Translations under genes and position numbers: made by a program
NCBI RefSeq assembly: GCF_003202285.1
Contig: NZ_MASW01000002.1
Coordinates: 1,550,001-1,614,000, forward strand
From: Prauserella muralis
GTDB lineage: Bacteria; Actinomycetota; Actinomycetes; Mycobacteriales; Pseudonocardiaceae
Direction: 5' to 3'
DNA length: 64,000 nt
In this document: positions 43,617 to 52,780 of the stretch, in pieces
Numbering within the stretch: position 1 is the stretch's first letter
Layout: the number at the start of each line of letters is the position of its first letter
Notes under the pieces: model-generated
What the model was told of the DNA's origin: nothing
Seen by the model: only the letters and a program-made list of their open reading frames with translations
The model's database searches: none

Positions 43617-45023
43617 TCAGAGCCTGCTCATCACATGCTTGACGCGGGTGTACTCGGCGAACGAGTAGGCGGACAGGTCCTTGCCGTGCCCGGAGTGGCG
43701 GAACCCGCCGTGCGGCATCTCGAGCACCAGCGGGCCGTGTGTGTTCACCCACACGCAGCCGAAGTCCAGCTCGGCCGACACGCGCAGCGCGCGGGCGTGG
43801 TCGCGCGTCCACACCGACGCGGCCAGCCCGTAGCGCACGTCGTTCGCCAGCGCCACCGCCTCGGCCTCGCTTGCGAAGCGCTGCACGGTGATGACGGGGC
43901 CGAAGATCTCCTCCTGCACGATCTCGTCGTCCTGGCGCAGGTTCGCGATCACGGTGGGGGAGAAGAAGAATCCGTGGTCGGCGGCCCGGCGGCCACCCGT
44001 GCGCAGCTCGGCATGGTCGCCGAGCCGGTCGATGAGGCCCTGCACGCGCGACAGCTGCGCGGCGCTGTTGAGCGGGCCGAAGTCCGCGTCGGCGGTCGCG
44101 GTGCGCGTGCCCGCCGCGGCCTTGGTCAGTGCCGCCACCAGCTCGTCGTACACCGACTCGTGGGCAAGGACGCGGCTGGCCGCCGTGCAGTCCTGGCCGG
44201 CGTTGTAGAACGCGGCGGCGCAGATGCCCTCGGCCGTCTCCGCGACGTCCACGTCGCCGAACACCAGCAGCGGCGCGTTGCCGCCGAGTTCCAGATGCGT
44301 GCGTTTGAGGTCGGCGGCGGCCGTGGTGGCGACGTCGATCCCGGCGCGCGTCGATCCGGTGATGGACACCAGGTCGGTGAGCGGGTGCGACACCAGTGCC
44401 CTGCCGGTGTCGCGGTCGCCGAGCACCACGTTGAACGTGCCGGGCGGCAGCTGCTCCGCCGCCGTCTCCGCCAGCAGCACCGCGGTGCTCGGCGTGGTCT
44501 CGGCGGGCTTGAGCACGACGGTGTTGCCCGCGGCCAGTGCCGGGGCGATCTTCCACACCGCCATCATCAGCGGGTAGTTCCACGGCGCGATCTGCGCGCA
44601 CACGCCCACCGGCTCGCGGCGGACGAACGACGTGTGGCCCGGCGCGTACTCGGTGGCGGCAGTGCCCTCCAGCAGCCGGGCGGCGCCCGCGAAGAACCGC
44701 AGCGCGCTCACGCACTCGGGAATCTCCTCGTCCAGCACCACCCTGCGCGGCTTGCCGGTCTCCCGGATCTCGGCGTCGGCGAACGTCTCGGCACCGGACT
44801 CCAGCGCGTCGGCGAGCGCCAGCAGCGCCCGCTGCCGTTCGGCGGGGGTGCTGCGCCGCCAGCGCGGGAACGCCGACGCCGCAGCGGTCATCGCTTCATC
44901 CACATCGGACTGTCGCGAGTTGACGGTGTGGCCGGAGGTCGTGCCGGTGCTCGGGTCGACCAGCGTGAGCGCGCTGCCCGTGGAGGCGGGCCGGTGGCGG
45001 CCCGCGACGACGTTGGTGAGCAT
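43617..45023 (-). CDS. Aldehyde dehydrogenase, likely 4-guanidino- or 4-aminobutyraldehyde specific
   Basis: A 468-residue NAD(P)-dependent ALDH. Motifs are IAPWNYPLMMAVWKIAPALA, SITGSTRAGIDVA, HLELGGNAPLLVFGD and FYNAGQDCTAASRVL with the nucleophile Cys. The GGNAP and GQDCTAASR forms are typical of aminobutyraldehyde dehydrogenases (PatD/KauB type). Its ATG overlaps the stop of the TPP enzyme gene (ATGA). Given the neighbours, oxidation of 4-guanidinobutyraldehyde to 4-guanidinobutyrate is the best guess; putrescine-derived 4-aminobutyraldehyde is the alternative. Confidence 0.83.
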   Translation of the reverse strand: MLTNVVAGRHRPASTGSALTLVDPSTGTTSGHTVNSRQSDVDEAMTAAASAFPRWRRSTPAERQRALLALADALESGAETFADAEIRETGKPRRVVLDEEIPECVSALRFFAGAARLLEGTAATEYAPGHTSFVRREPVGVCAQIAPWNYPLMMAVWKIAPALAAGNTVVLKPAETTPSTAVLLAETAAEQLPPGTFNVVLGDRDTGRALVSHPLTDLVSITGSTRAGIDVATTAAADLKRTHLELGGNAPLLVFGDVDVAETAEGICAAAFYNAGQDCTAASRVLAHESVYDELVAALTKAAAGTRTATADADFGPLNSAAQLSRVQGLIDRLGDHAELRTGGRRAADHGFFFSPTVIANLRQDDEIVQEEIFGPVITVQRFASEAEAVALANDVRYGLAASVWTRDHARALRVSAELDFGCVWVNTHGPLVLEMPHGGFRHSGHGKDLSAYSFAEYTRVKHVMSRL

Positions 45024-46642
45024 CAGGCCTCCCCATGCGTGGGTTCGAACATCCGCAGTCGTGCCGGAAGGACGACGACGTGTGGCCCCGGCGTGGCGAG
45101 CGCGCCGGCGAGGTCGGCGCGCAGTGTGTCCACGGAGGACACGGTGGCCGCGACGCCGAAGGCGGCGGCCAGCGCGGCGAAGTCGGGGCGGGTCAGCTCG
45201 GTGGCGGTGGTCGCGCCGAAGGCGCCGGTCAGGTACTCGCGCAGGATGCCGTAGCCGCCGTCGTCGACGACGAGCCACGTGACGTCGAGGTCGTGCTGCA
45301 CGGCGGTGGCCAGCTCGGCGATGCCGTACATCGCGCCGCCGTCACCGGACACCGCCAGCACCGGCCCACCGGTGGCCGCGGCGGCACCGAGCGCGGCGGG
45401 CAGCCCGAAACCGAGGCCGCCCGCGCCCTGCGCGGTGTGGATCGGCGCGCCGTCGGCGTTCCAGGCGGACCAGGCCCAGTAGCCGAGGATCGTCATGTCC
45501 CAGAAGCTCGGCGTGCCCTCCGGCAGCGCGGCCCGCACGTCCGCGAGCACCCGCCGCTCCAGCGCCAGGTCCTGCGCGTCGAGGCGCGCCCGCACGCGGG
45601 CGAGCAGCCCGGCGACCGCCGCCTCGGCGCGGCCGTCCGGCTCCCGCGCGGGCACCCGTTCGACGAGCTCGGCGAGCGCCAGCCGCGCGTCGGCGTGCAC
45701 GCCGAGCACCGGATGGTTCGCGCCGAGCGTGCCCGCGTCGGCGTCGATCTGCACGATCCGGCCGCGCGGCGCGAACGTGTGGTAGTTGCTGGACAGCTCG
45801 CCGAGCCCGGAGCCCGCGACCAGCAGCACGTCGGCGTCCTCCAGGAACGCGGTGGAGTGCCGGTCCTCCAGCCAGGACTGCCCGGAAAGGGGATGGTCCC
45901 AGCCGAAGGCGCCCTTGCCGCCGAACGTCGTCAGCACCGGTGCCCGCAGCGCCTCGGCGAGGGCGCGCAGCTCGGCCTGCGCCCCGGCCCGCACCACGCC
46001 GCCCCCGGCGAGGATCACCGGGTTCTCCGCCGAGGCGAGCAGCCGCGCCGCCTCGTCGGCGACCTCCGGCAGCGGCGGCAGGGCGGGGACGCAGGCAGGC
46101 ACGGAGGTGATCGGCGGCAGCCCGGCAGGGCCCAGGAGCACGTCCTGTGGGATCTCCACCCACACCGGACCCTGCGGCGCCCTCGCCGCGGACTCCCACG
46201 CCTCGCGCAGCACCGTCGGGATCTGGCTCGCCGTGCGCACCACGTGCACCGACTTGACGACGTCGCGGAAGCTGGCCTGCTGGTCGGGCAGCTCGTGCAG
46301 GTAGCCGTGCCTGCCGCCGCCGAGCCCGGCCACCGGCACCTGGCTGCCGATGCCCAGCACCGGCGCCGACGCCGAGCGCGACTCCTGCAGCGACGCGAGC
46401 GTGAGCAACGCCCCCGGGCCGGTGGAGACGACCATCGGCGTCACCGTGCCGCGGGTGCGGGCGAAACCGTCGGCGGCGAAGGCGAGGTTGTTCTCCACCC
46501 GCGCACCGATCAGCCGCAGGTCGGGGGCCCGGCGCAGCGCCTCGAACAGCCCGAGCGCGTGCTGGCCCGGCAGGCCGAACACGGTGTCCGCGCCGAGCGC
46601 CCGCAGCGTCTCGACGACGAGGTCACCCCCGATGCGGCTCAC
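45023..46642 (-). CDS. TPP-dependent decarboxylase, AruI (2-ketoarginine decarboxylase)-like
   Basis: A 539-residue enzyme of the acetolactate synthase/benzoylformate decarboxylase superfamily. The N-terminal domain has [16 protein letters not shown] and the catalytic Glu in [16 protein letters not shown]. The TPP domain starts with [14 protein letters not shown] and [18 protein letters not shown]. Where the family usually has Asn-Asn, this protein has [11 protein letters not shown] gap between guanidinobutyrase and aldehyde dehydrogenase genes is filled exactly by AruI in the arginine transaminase pathway of Pseudomonas. GTG 46642 overlaps the upstream stop (GTGA). Confidence 0.72.
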   Translation of the reverse strand: MSRIGGDLVVETLRALGADTVFGLPGQHALGLFEALRRAPDLRLIGARVENNLAFAADGFARTRGTVTPMVVSTGPGALLTLASLQESRSASAPVLGIGSQVPVAGLGGGRHGYLHELPDQQASFRDVVKSVHVVRTASQIPTVLREAWESAARAPQGPVWVEIPQDVLLGPAGLPPITSVPACVPALPPLPEVADEAARLLASAENPVILAGGGVVRAGAQAELRALAEALRAPVLTTFGGKGAFGWDHPLSGQSWLEDRHSTAFLEDADVLLVAGSGLGELSSNYHTFAPRGRIVQIDADAGTLGANHPVLGVHADARLALAELVERVPAREPDGRAEAAVAGLLARVRARLDAQDLALERRVLADVRAALPEGTPSFWDMTILGYWAWSAWNADGAPIHTAQGAGGLGFGLPAALGAAAATGGPVLAVSGDGGAMYGIAELATAVQHDLDVTWLVVDDGGYGILREYLTGAFGATTATELTRPDFAALAAAFGVAATVSSVDTLRADLAGALATPGPHVVVLPARLRMFEPTHGEA

Positions 46643-47583
46643 GAACCCCCCCGCAGCGCCAGCAGGCTCACCAGGTCGTAGGCGACGTGCGAGGCGGCGA
46701 TCGCGGTGATCTCGGCGTGGTCGTAGGCGGGCGCGACCTCCACGACGTCGGCGCCGATCAGGTGACAGTCGCGCAGCCCGCGCAGGATCTCCAGCAGCTC
46801 GCGGCTGGTCATGCCGCCCGCCTCCGGCGTGCCGGTGCCGGGCGCGTGGGCCGGGTCGAGCACGTCGATGTCCACCGAGACGTACAGCGGGCGCTCGCCG
46901 ATGCGCTCCCGCAGCGCGGCGACGGTCTCGCGCACGCCCCGGTACATCACGTCGGCGGAGGTGACGATGCCGAAGCCCAGCCGGGTGTCCTCGTCGAGGT
47001 CGCGCTTGCCGTACAGCGGTCCGCGCGTGCCCACGTGGCACAGCGCGCTCGTGTCGAGCACGCCCTCCTCGACCGCCCTGCGAAACGGCGTGCCGTGCGT
47101 GTACGGCTCGCCGAAATAGGTGTCCCAGGTGTCGAGGTGGGCGTCGAAGTGCAGCAGCGCCACCGGCCCGTGCTGGGCCGCCGCGGCTCGCAGCAGCGGC
47201 AGCGCGATCGTGTGGTCGCCGCCGACCGTGACCATGCGCGTGCCGCGGCCCGCGAACTCGCCCGCCGCGTGCTGCAGGGTCTCGATCGCCTCGCCGATGT
47301 TGAACGGGTTGAGCGCGACGTCGCCCGCGTCGGCCACCTGGCACGACGCGAACGGCGAGACGTCAAGGCCGGGGTGGTAGGGCCGCAGCAACCTGCTGGC
47401 CTCCCGCACCGCGGCGGGGCCGAACCGGGCGCCCGGCCGGTAGGAGACCCCGGCGTCGAACGGGACGCCGACGACGGCGATGTCGGCGTGGGCGACCTCG
47501 TCGATCCTCGGCAGCCGGGCGAACGTGGCGAAACCCGCGAACCGCGGCACCGCCGACGAATCAGTGGGTGGTACGTACAACAC
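46639..47583 (-). CDS. Guanidinobutyrase/agmatinase (arginase-family ureohydrolase)
   Basis: A 314-residue Mn2+ ureohydrolase. Metal-binding motifs are [24 protein letters not shown] and [20 protein letters not shown]. It releases urea from agmatine or 4-guanidinobutyrate. The neighbouring AruI-like decarboxylase and aldehyde dehydrogenase favour guanidinobutyrase (GbuA), giving GABA. Start: GTG 47583 lies three bases after AAGGAG; TTG 47580, six bases after it, is an alternative with better spacing. It follows the symporter gene by 17 bp. Confidence 0.82.
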   Translation of the reverse strand: MLYVPPTDSSAVPRFAGFATFARLPRIDEVAHADIAVVGVPFDAGVSYRPGARFGPAAVREASRLLRPYHPGLDVSPFASCQVADAGDVALNPFNIGEAIETLQHAAGEFAGRGTRMVTVGGDHTIALPLLRAAAAQHGPVALLHFDAHLDTWDTYFGEPYTHGTPFRRAVEEGVLDTSALCHVGTRGPLYGKRDLDEDTRLGFGIVTSADVMYRGVRETVAALRERIGERPLYVSVDIDVLDPAHAPGTGTPEAGGMTSRELLEILRGLRDCHLIGADVVEVAPAYDHAEITAIAASHVAYDLVSLLALRGGS

Positions 47584-47600
47584 CTGCTCCTTGCTCGCGC

Positions 47601-49034
47601 CTACGAGCGGACGCTCGCGGGCTCTTCCTGTTCCGCCGCCAGCCGCTGGTCCCAGGTCCGCAGCACGGCGTCGGACGTGCGGGGCGTGGCCAGGCTGACC
47701 ACGACGTAGACGACCAGGCTCGCGCCGAGGCCGTAGTAGATGGGTTCGTTCGCCAGCAGGCCCTGCGTGATCATCGAGACGATCACGACGACCGAGCCGG
47801 TGACCATCGACGCCAGGGCACCCGCGCGGGTGCCGCGCCGCCACAGCAGCGCGCCCAGGATCGCGACCAGCAGCCCGCCGACGAGGATGTTGTAGGCGAC
47901 GGTCAGCGCGGCCACGACGTCGGTGACGATCATCGAGATGCCGATCGCCAGCGCGCCCAGCACCACCGTGGCGATCCGGTTGGTCGCCACGCTCGTGCCC
48001 AGCTCGCGGCGCAGCAGCTTGGGCAGGATGTCGGTGGTGCTCACCGTCGAGCAGGCGATGAGCGCGCCGCTTGCCGTGGACATCAGCGCCGAGAGCGCCG
48101 CCGCGAGCACCAGCCCGCGCACACCCGAGGGCAGCAGGTCGCGCACGATGGTGGCGAACGCGTCGTCGGCGTTGCCGAGGTTCGGATACAGGGCCTTGGC
48201 CGCGGTGCCGATGAGCGCACCGGCGATGGCGTAGACGGCGCAGTAGACGGCCGAGCCGATGCCGCCCCACGTGGACACCTTCGGGCTGCGGGCGGTGAAC
48301 ACCCGCTGCCAGATGTCCTGGCCGATGAGCAGCCCGAAGCCGTAGATCAGCACGTAGGTGAAGATCGTGCCGCCGCCGATGCTGCCGAAGGAGAAGAAGC
48401 TCGCGTCCAGCTCGGCGCGCAGCCCGGTGAAGCCGTCGGCCGAGGTCAGCGCCACGGGCAGCAGGATCAGCAGGAACCCGATCGTCATGATCACGAACTG
48501 CGCCAGGTCGGTGAGCGTGATCGACCACATGCCGCCGAGTGCGGCGTAGCAGACGACGATCGCGCCACCGATCGCCACGGACGCCCAGGTCGGCAGGTCG
48601 TAGAGGACGCTGAAGATGGTGGCGAACGCCAGGGTGGAGGTCACGGTGAGCATCAGGGTGTAGCCCCACATCACCACCCCGGAGATCGCGCTGGTGGAGC
48701 CGCCGTAGCGCAGGTCGAGCAGCTCGGAGACGGTGTAGAGGCGCAGCCGAACCAGTCGCCGCGCGAACACCGCGTGCAGCGCCAGGATGCCGAGCCCGAT
48801 GGTGAGCACGAGCCAGGCGCCCGAGATGCCGTAGGTGTAGCCGAGCCCGACGCCGCCGATCGTCGAGGCGCCGCCCAGCACCACCGCCGACATGGTGCCC
48901 GCGTACAGGAATCCGCCCAGCCGCCGCCCGGCGACCAGGTAGTCGTTGCGGGTCTTGGCCAGCCGCAGGCTGTACCAGCCGATCCCGATCATTCCGGCGA
49001 TGTAGAGCGTGATCACCGCGTAGTCACCGGCCAC
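47601..49034 (-). CDS. Sodium:solute symporter (SSS family)
   Basis: A 477-residue 13-helix symporter. Family stretches are [52 protein letters not shown] and [19 protein letters not shown] (sodium site helix). GTG 49034 is chosen because AAGGAGG lies five bases upstream. First gene of the five-gene operon; it is a likely importer of the catabolised substrate (arginine, a guanidino compound or a polyamine), but specificity is unproven. Confidence 0.86.
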   Translation of the reverse strand: MAGDYAVITLYIAGMIGIGWYSLRLAKTRNDYLVAGRRLGGFLYAGTMSAVVLGGASTIGGVGLGYTYGISGAWLVLTIGLGILALHAVFARRLVRLRLYTVSELLDLRYGGSTSAISGVVMWGYTLMLTVTSTLAFATIFSVLYDLPTWASVAIGGAIVVCYAALGGMWSITLTDLAQFVIMTIGFLLILLPVALTSADGFTGLRAELDASFFSFGSIGGGTIFTYVLIYGFGLLIGQDIWQRVFTARSPKVSTWGGIGSAVYCAVYAIAGALIGTAAKALYPNLGNADDAFATIVRDLLPSGVRGLVLAAALSALMSTASGALIACSTVSTTDILPKLLRRELGTSVATNRIATVVLGALAIGISMIVTDVVAALTVAYNILVGGLLVAILGALLWRRGTRAGALASMVTGSVVVIVSMITQGLLANEPIYYGLGASLVVYVVVSLATPRTSDAVLRTWDQRLAAEQEEPASVRS

Positions 49035-49092
49035 GGCAACCTCCTTCATTCGGGTTCCGGCAACCGTAAGTTCGGTCACCACCCGTGTTGAA

Positions 49093-49109
49093 TGGGATAA
49101 TCCGTCCCA
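49093..49109. promoter_or_regulatory. Operator-like inverted repeat upstream of pucR-type gene
   Basis: TGGGATAATCCGTCCCA has perfect TGGGA/TCCCA arms seven bases apart. The internal GATAAT can serve as a -10 hexamer for the rightward PucR gene. It lies in the 89-bp gap between divergent SSS and PucR genes, so bound regulator could affect both. Confidence 0.5.
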
Positions 49110-49123
49110 AACGGAGAGAGATC

Positions 49124-50602
49124 GTGGACGATATGAACAACGACGTGTCGGTGCCGTTACGAACGGTCGCCGACCATCCCGAGCTGCACCTCGAGGTCGT
49201 GCCCGAGACCCTGCGGCCAGGCGCGCTCGACCAGCCGGTGCGCTGGGCCCATGTCAGCGAGCTGCGCGACCCGGCGCCGTACCTGCTCGGCGACGAGCTG
49301 CTGCTCACGGCGGGCGTGAACCTGCCGGGCAGCCGCGCGGCAGTGGACGAGTACGTGCGTGGGCTCGCGGCGGCAGGCATCACCGCACTGGGCTTCGGGG
49401 TCACCCCGCCGATGCACCACGAGTTGCCCGTGCGGCTGCGGCACGCCTGCGCCCGGCACCAGCTTCCCCTGCTCGTGGTGCCCACCCGCACGCCGTTCCT
49501 CGCGATCAGCCGGGCGGTGTCGGTGGCGCTGGCCGAGGCGAGCCAGCGCGAGCAGCGCCGGGTGGCCGAGGCGAGGGAGGCACTCACCCGCGCCGCCGCG
49601 GGAGGCGTGCGGGAGGTGGTGCGCGGTCTGGCGCGCAGGCTCTCCGGCTGGGTGGCGCTGGTCGGCCGCGACGACGAGCCCACCGCCGAGGACGGCGCGC
49701 CACGTCCGCTGCCCGCCGAGGTCGGCGGCATCCTGGCCCGGCTGCGCGCGGGCACCGGCATCCGCAGCGCGACCACCGAACTGCCCGGTCCGACGTTCGT
49801 GGTGGCGCAGCCGGTCTACCCGCAGGCCACGGCGGCGCATTTGCTCGTGGTGGGCCGGGGCGAGCGGTTCGGCTCCACCGACAGGGCCATCGTGGCCGTC
49901 GGCGCCGCGCTGCTGGGCCTCGCGGCGCACGCGGGCACCGACACCGCCCGGCTCGGCGCGGCGACCACCGCTCTGCTCACCGGCAGCGCGCAGGCGGACG
50001 CGCTCAGCGCGCTGCTGCCGTCGGCCGAGTACCGCGTCGTCGCGGGCGTGCGCCGCGACGGCACGGGCGAGGAGGAACCGGGCTACGAGTGGCTGCACTC
50101 CCTGCTGCGCACGCCGCTCGTGCGGGTGACGGGCGGGCGGTTCACCGCCATCGCCACCGCGGCACCGGATCCGGACACGACCGCCGCGCTCGCCGCGCAG
50201 GGCTGGCTCGTCGTCACCGCGAGCCCCCTGCCCGCCGGGCGGCTGGCCGAGGCCGAGTCGGAGCTGCGCACGCTGCTGGAGCGGGCACGGGCGCTCGGCC
50301 GTCCCGTGACGGCCGAGCCGGGGCAGGGCCTCTCGTCGGTGGTGCCACCGGAGGCGGCGGCCCGCCACGCGCGGCGCCTGCTCGCCCCGCTGCGCGAGCG
50401 CGGCGACGACGTCCTCGTCACCACACTGCGCACCTGGCTCGCCTGCCACGGCGGCTGGGACCGCACCGCGGCCGCTCTTGGCGTGCACCGCAACAGCGTC
50501 CGGCACCGCATCGGCCAGGCCGAGCGCGCGCTCAAGCTCGATCTGTCCGATCCGGATGCCCGGATGGAGCTGTGGTTCGCCCTTCGCTGGGCGGAAACGT
50601 GA
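49124..50602 (+). CDS. PucR-family transcriptional regulator
   Basis: A 492-residue regulator with the PucR N-terminal domain (PVRWAHVSELRDPAPYLLGDE, LLTAGVNL), a central region, and a C-terminal helix-turn-helix (LRTWLACHGGWDRTAAALGVHRNS is split over two helices, ending VRHRIGQAERAL). PucR proteins control purine, GABA and amino acid catabolism. GTG 49124 is preferred, five bases after GGAGAG; ATG 49133 is too far from it. Divergent from the SSS/GbuA/AruI operon, which it probably activates. The last 71 bases overlap a small leftward gene. Confidence 0.87.
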   Translation: MDDMNNDVSVPLRTVADHPELHLEVVPETLRPGALDQPVRWAHVSELRDPAPYLLGDELLLTAGVNLPGSRAAVDEYVRGLAAAGITALGFGVTPPMHHELPVRLRHACARHQLPLLVVPTRTPFLAISRAVSVALAEASQREQRRVAEAREALTRAAAGGVREVVRGLARRLSGWVALVGRDDEPTAEDGAPRPLPAEVGGILARLRAGTGIRSATTELPGPTFVVAQPVYPQATAAHLLVVGRGERFGSTDRAIVAVGAALLGLAAHAGTDTARLGAATTALLTGSAQADALSALLPSAEYRVVAGVRRDGTGEEEPGYEWLHSLLRTPLVRVTGGRFTAIATAAPDPDTTAALAAQGWLVVTASPLPAGRLAEAESELRTLLERARALGRPVTAEPGQGLSSVVPPEAAARHARRLLAPLRERGDDVLVTTLRTWLACHGGWDRTAAALGVHRNSVRHRIGQAERALKLDLSDPDARMELWFALRWAET

Positions 50603-50717
50603 GATCCAGGTAGAGGCACCGGTACAGCCGCCCGTACGCGGGCACCAGCTCGTCGTCGATCAGCTCCCGTGCCGCGCGCTCGGCCCGCTCGACGTCCTCG
50701 CCGCTGCCGCCGGTCAT
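50532..50717 (-). CDS. Putative 61-residue protein at the end of the electron-transfer operon
   Basis: An open frame starting with ATG 50717, five bases after the reductase stop codon and in the same direction. The first 43 residues look protein-like: an acidic helix (GEDVERAERAARELIDDEL) followed by VPAYGRLYRCLYLDLTFPP. The rest is hydrophilic and overlaps the convergent PucR 3' end. There is no signal peptide or helix for the membrane. No family is recognised. The operon position is the main reason to accept it. Confidence 0.45.
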   Translation of the reverse strand: MTGGSGEDVERAERAARELIDDELVPAYGRLYRCLYLDLTFPPSEGRTTAPSGHPDRTDRA

Positions 50718-50722
50718 GGTGC

Positions 50723-51952
50723 TCACACCGTGGCCAGCCGGGTGATCCCGGCCGTGGAGGCGGCGTGCGCGGGAGCCGGGGTGGTCGCGGGCGCGGGAAG
50801 CCTGCGCTCCAGCTCCGCGGTCCAGCGCATCATGGCGTGCGGCCGGTCCCACGTGCAGACACCGACCAGCTCCCCGGCGCGGACGAACCCGGTCACGTCG
50901 CGGTCGAGCTGCACGGTGTCCTCCGCCAGCGCGGGCAGGCCCGCCATCTGCAGGCGTACGTCGTACAGGCTCGACCACGCGCGCGGCAGCGGGGTGAACG
51001 GCGTCGCCGCGGCCCGTCCCGCGAGCAGGCTCTCGGCCGCCGCCCTGGCCGACTCCACCGCGTTGAGCCAGTGCTCGACCCGCCGGGGGACCTCGTCGAA
51101 GCGCAGGTTCGGCCAGCGTGCCGTGTCCCCGGCCACCACGACGTCGTCGGCGCCCTCGGCGAACAGCGTCGGCTCGCACAGCACCCCGTCGGAGATGTCG
51201 AGTCCCGAGCCGCGCAGCCAGTCGACCGCGGGCACGCTGCCGATGGCGAGAACGACGCAGCTGGCGACGACGAGCTGGTTGTTGGTCAGGTGCAGGCCGA
51301 ACGTCTCCTTGGTGCTGATCCAGTGCCGGATCTCCGACTTCATCGCCAGTTTGGCCCTGTGGCCGGCCAGCAGCCGCGACACCGAGTCGGCGATGGCGGG
51401 CCCGAAGCGATACAGCGGCGCGCGGGCGTGCCCGACGAGCGTGACGTCGCGGCCCAGCTGCCGCATGCTCGCGGCGAACTCGCAGCCGATGAGCCCGGTG
51501 CCGATCACCACCGCGGGCCTGGTGCTCGCGGCGAGCGCGCGGCGTACCGCCAGCGCGTCGTCCACCGTGCGCAGCACGCGCACCCGCGGGTCGTGCCGCA
51601 TCGCCCCCGGAAGGTGCCGGGGCACCACGCCGGTGGCGATGACCAGCCCGTCGTACCACAGCTGTTCAACGCCGGGCAGGTGCACGACGCGCTCGGCGGT
51701 GTCCAGGTGCGTCGCCCGCGTGCCCAGCCGCCAGCGCGCGTCCAGGTCGGTGTAGGCGTGCAGCGTCATGTCCGAAGGGCGCGCGGTGCCCATGACGAGC
51801 TGCTTGGACACCGACGGCCGGTGGTAGGGCTTGCGGGCCTCGTCGCCGATGATCACCAGCTCCCCGTCGAAGCCGAGCTCGCGCAGCCGTTCGGCGGCAC
51901 GCAGGCCGGCAACCCCCGCACCCACGATCACGATCCGGTCGCCGTCACTCAT
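50723..51952 (-). CDS. FAD-dependent ferredoxin reductase
   Basis: A 409-residue pyridine-nucleotide disulfide-type reductase. FAD loop: IVIVGAGVAGLRAAERLREL; NAD(P)H loop: AVVIGTGLIGCEFAASM; second FAD contact: DVVVAGDTARWPN. A reductase C-terminal domain and a Pro/Ala-rich tail end it. It resembles reductases that feed P450-type ferredoxins. ATG 51952 overlaps the ferredoxin stop by eight bases; GTG 51961 is possible. It should transfer electrons from NAD(P)H to the adjacent 3Fe-4S ferredoxin. Confidence 0.87.
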   Translation of the reverse strand: MSDGDRIVIVGAGVAGLRAAERLRELGFDGELVIIGDEARKPYHRPSVSKQLVMGTARPSDMTLHAYTDLDARWRLGTRATHLDTAERVVHLPGVEQLWYDGLVIATGVVPRHLPGAMRHDPRVRVLRTVDDALAVRRALAASTRPAVVIGTGLIGCEFAASMRQLGRDVTLVGHARAPLYRFGPAIADSVSRLLAGHRAKLAMKSEIRHWISTKETFGLHLTNNQLVVASCVVLAIGSVPAVDWLRGSGLDISDGVLCEPTLFAEGADDVVVAGDTARWPNLRFDEVPRRVEHWLNAVESARAAAESLLAGRAAATPFTPLPRAWSSLYDVRLQMAGLPALAEDTVQLDRDVTGFVRAGELVGVCTWDRPHAMMRWTAELERRLPAPATTPAPAHAASTAGITRLATV

Positions 51953-52178
51953 CGTCTCCACCTCGTAGCTCGATCGCCTGCATCGGGCAGCACCGGGCTG
52001 CCGCCGCGGCCTGGGTCAGTTCGCCGGCGGCGGGTTGCCGCCGGTAGCGGAGCCGGCCGTCGCGGCCGAGCTCGAACAACGCGGGCGCCTCCCACTCGCA
52101 GATGCCGAACAGCTCGCAGCGCTCGTTGTCCACGCTGAGGCGGGCGCGCGTCCGGGACTTCCTGCGCAGCCGGCTCAC
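51945..52178 (-). CDS. 3Fe-4S-type ferredoxin
   Basis: A 77-residue soluble electron carrier. A basic N-terminus (SRLRRKSRTRARL) is followed by NERCELFGICEWEAPALFEL, with Cys21 and Cys27 (C-x5-C), then CCPMQAIEL supplying Cys64 before Pro. Three usable ligands in this spacing suggest a [3Fe-4S] cluster as in actinobacterial P450 ferredoxins. GTG 52178 overlaps the stop of the cytochrome gene. The C-terminal half is acidic, suited to docking with its reductase. Confidence 0.88.
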   Translation of the reverse strand: MSRLRRKSRTRARLSVDNERCELFGICEWEAPALFELGRDGRLRYRRQPAAGELTQAAAAARCCPMQAIELRGGDDE

Positions 52179-52780
52179 ACCTGCTCCTCGACGAGGCCGA
52201 TGCGCTCCAGCACCCGGACGGGCAGGAAACGCAGCACCGCGAGCGTCACTGCGGGCACCAGCAGCGTGATGCCGCCCAGCCACAGCAGCGCGAGCCGCCC
52301 GTTGGCGATGGCCCCCAGGAGCGAGTGCAGCACCAGCAGCGCGAACGCGGGGTAGGCGAGGCGGTGCAGCCACAGCCAGCGCCGGTAGGACGTCCAGCGG
52401 AGCATGCCCGCGGTGAGCGCCACGGCCAGGGTCAGTTCCAGCCCGACGATGCCCATCGTGTGCCGGGCCATCGTGCCCGGGAGCAGGGGGATCAGCAGGC
52501 GCGCGGCGCTGAACGTGCCCGCCGTGACGAACAGGAATCCGACGGCGTGCACGACGCCAAAGGCCAGCGCCAGCGTCGCCAGCGCGATGTGTCCGCTGCG
52601 CATCGCCTTGCGGCCGCAGATGTGCTGGATCCATCCGGTCGCCGTCAGCACCCCCCAGCACAGGGTCAGGCACAGGAACGCGTACGACAGGCGCGCCGAG
52701 ATGGCGGCCACGTAGCGCAGGCCCTGGTCCGCGGCGGGCTGGGCGAGGTGGATGACGGCCTGCACGTAGCTGTCAGGCAT
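52175..52780 (-). CDS. Ferric-reductase-like transmembrane cytochrome b protein
   Basis: A 201-residue protein with six helices (Ferric_reduct/YedZ type). Two His pairs are spaced as heme ligands on neighbouring helices: His64 and His78 (SGHIALATLALAFGVVHAVG), and His139 and His152 (LHRLAYPAFALLVLHSLLG). It could hold one or two b-type hemes and pass electrons across the membrane. It has no soluble FAD/NADPH domain of its own; the reductase and ferredoxin genes that follow with overlaps could supply it. ATG 52780 overlaps the upstream lipoprotein gene by eight bases. Confidence 0.83.
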   Translation of the reverse strand: MPDSYVQAVIHLAQPAADQGLRYVAAISARLSYAFLCLTLCWGVLTATGWIQHICGRKAMRSGHIALATLALAFGVVHAVGFLFVTAGTFSAARLLIPLLPGTMARHTMGIVGLELTLAVALTAGMLRWTSYRRWLWLHRLAYPAFALLVLHSLLGAIANGRLALLWLGGITLLVPAVTLAVLRFLPVRVLERIGLVEEQV

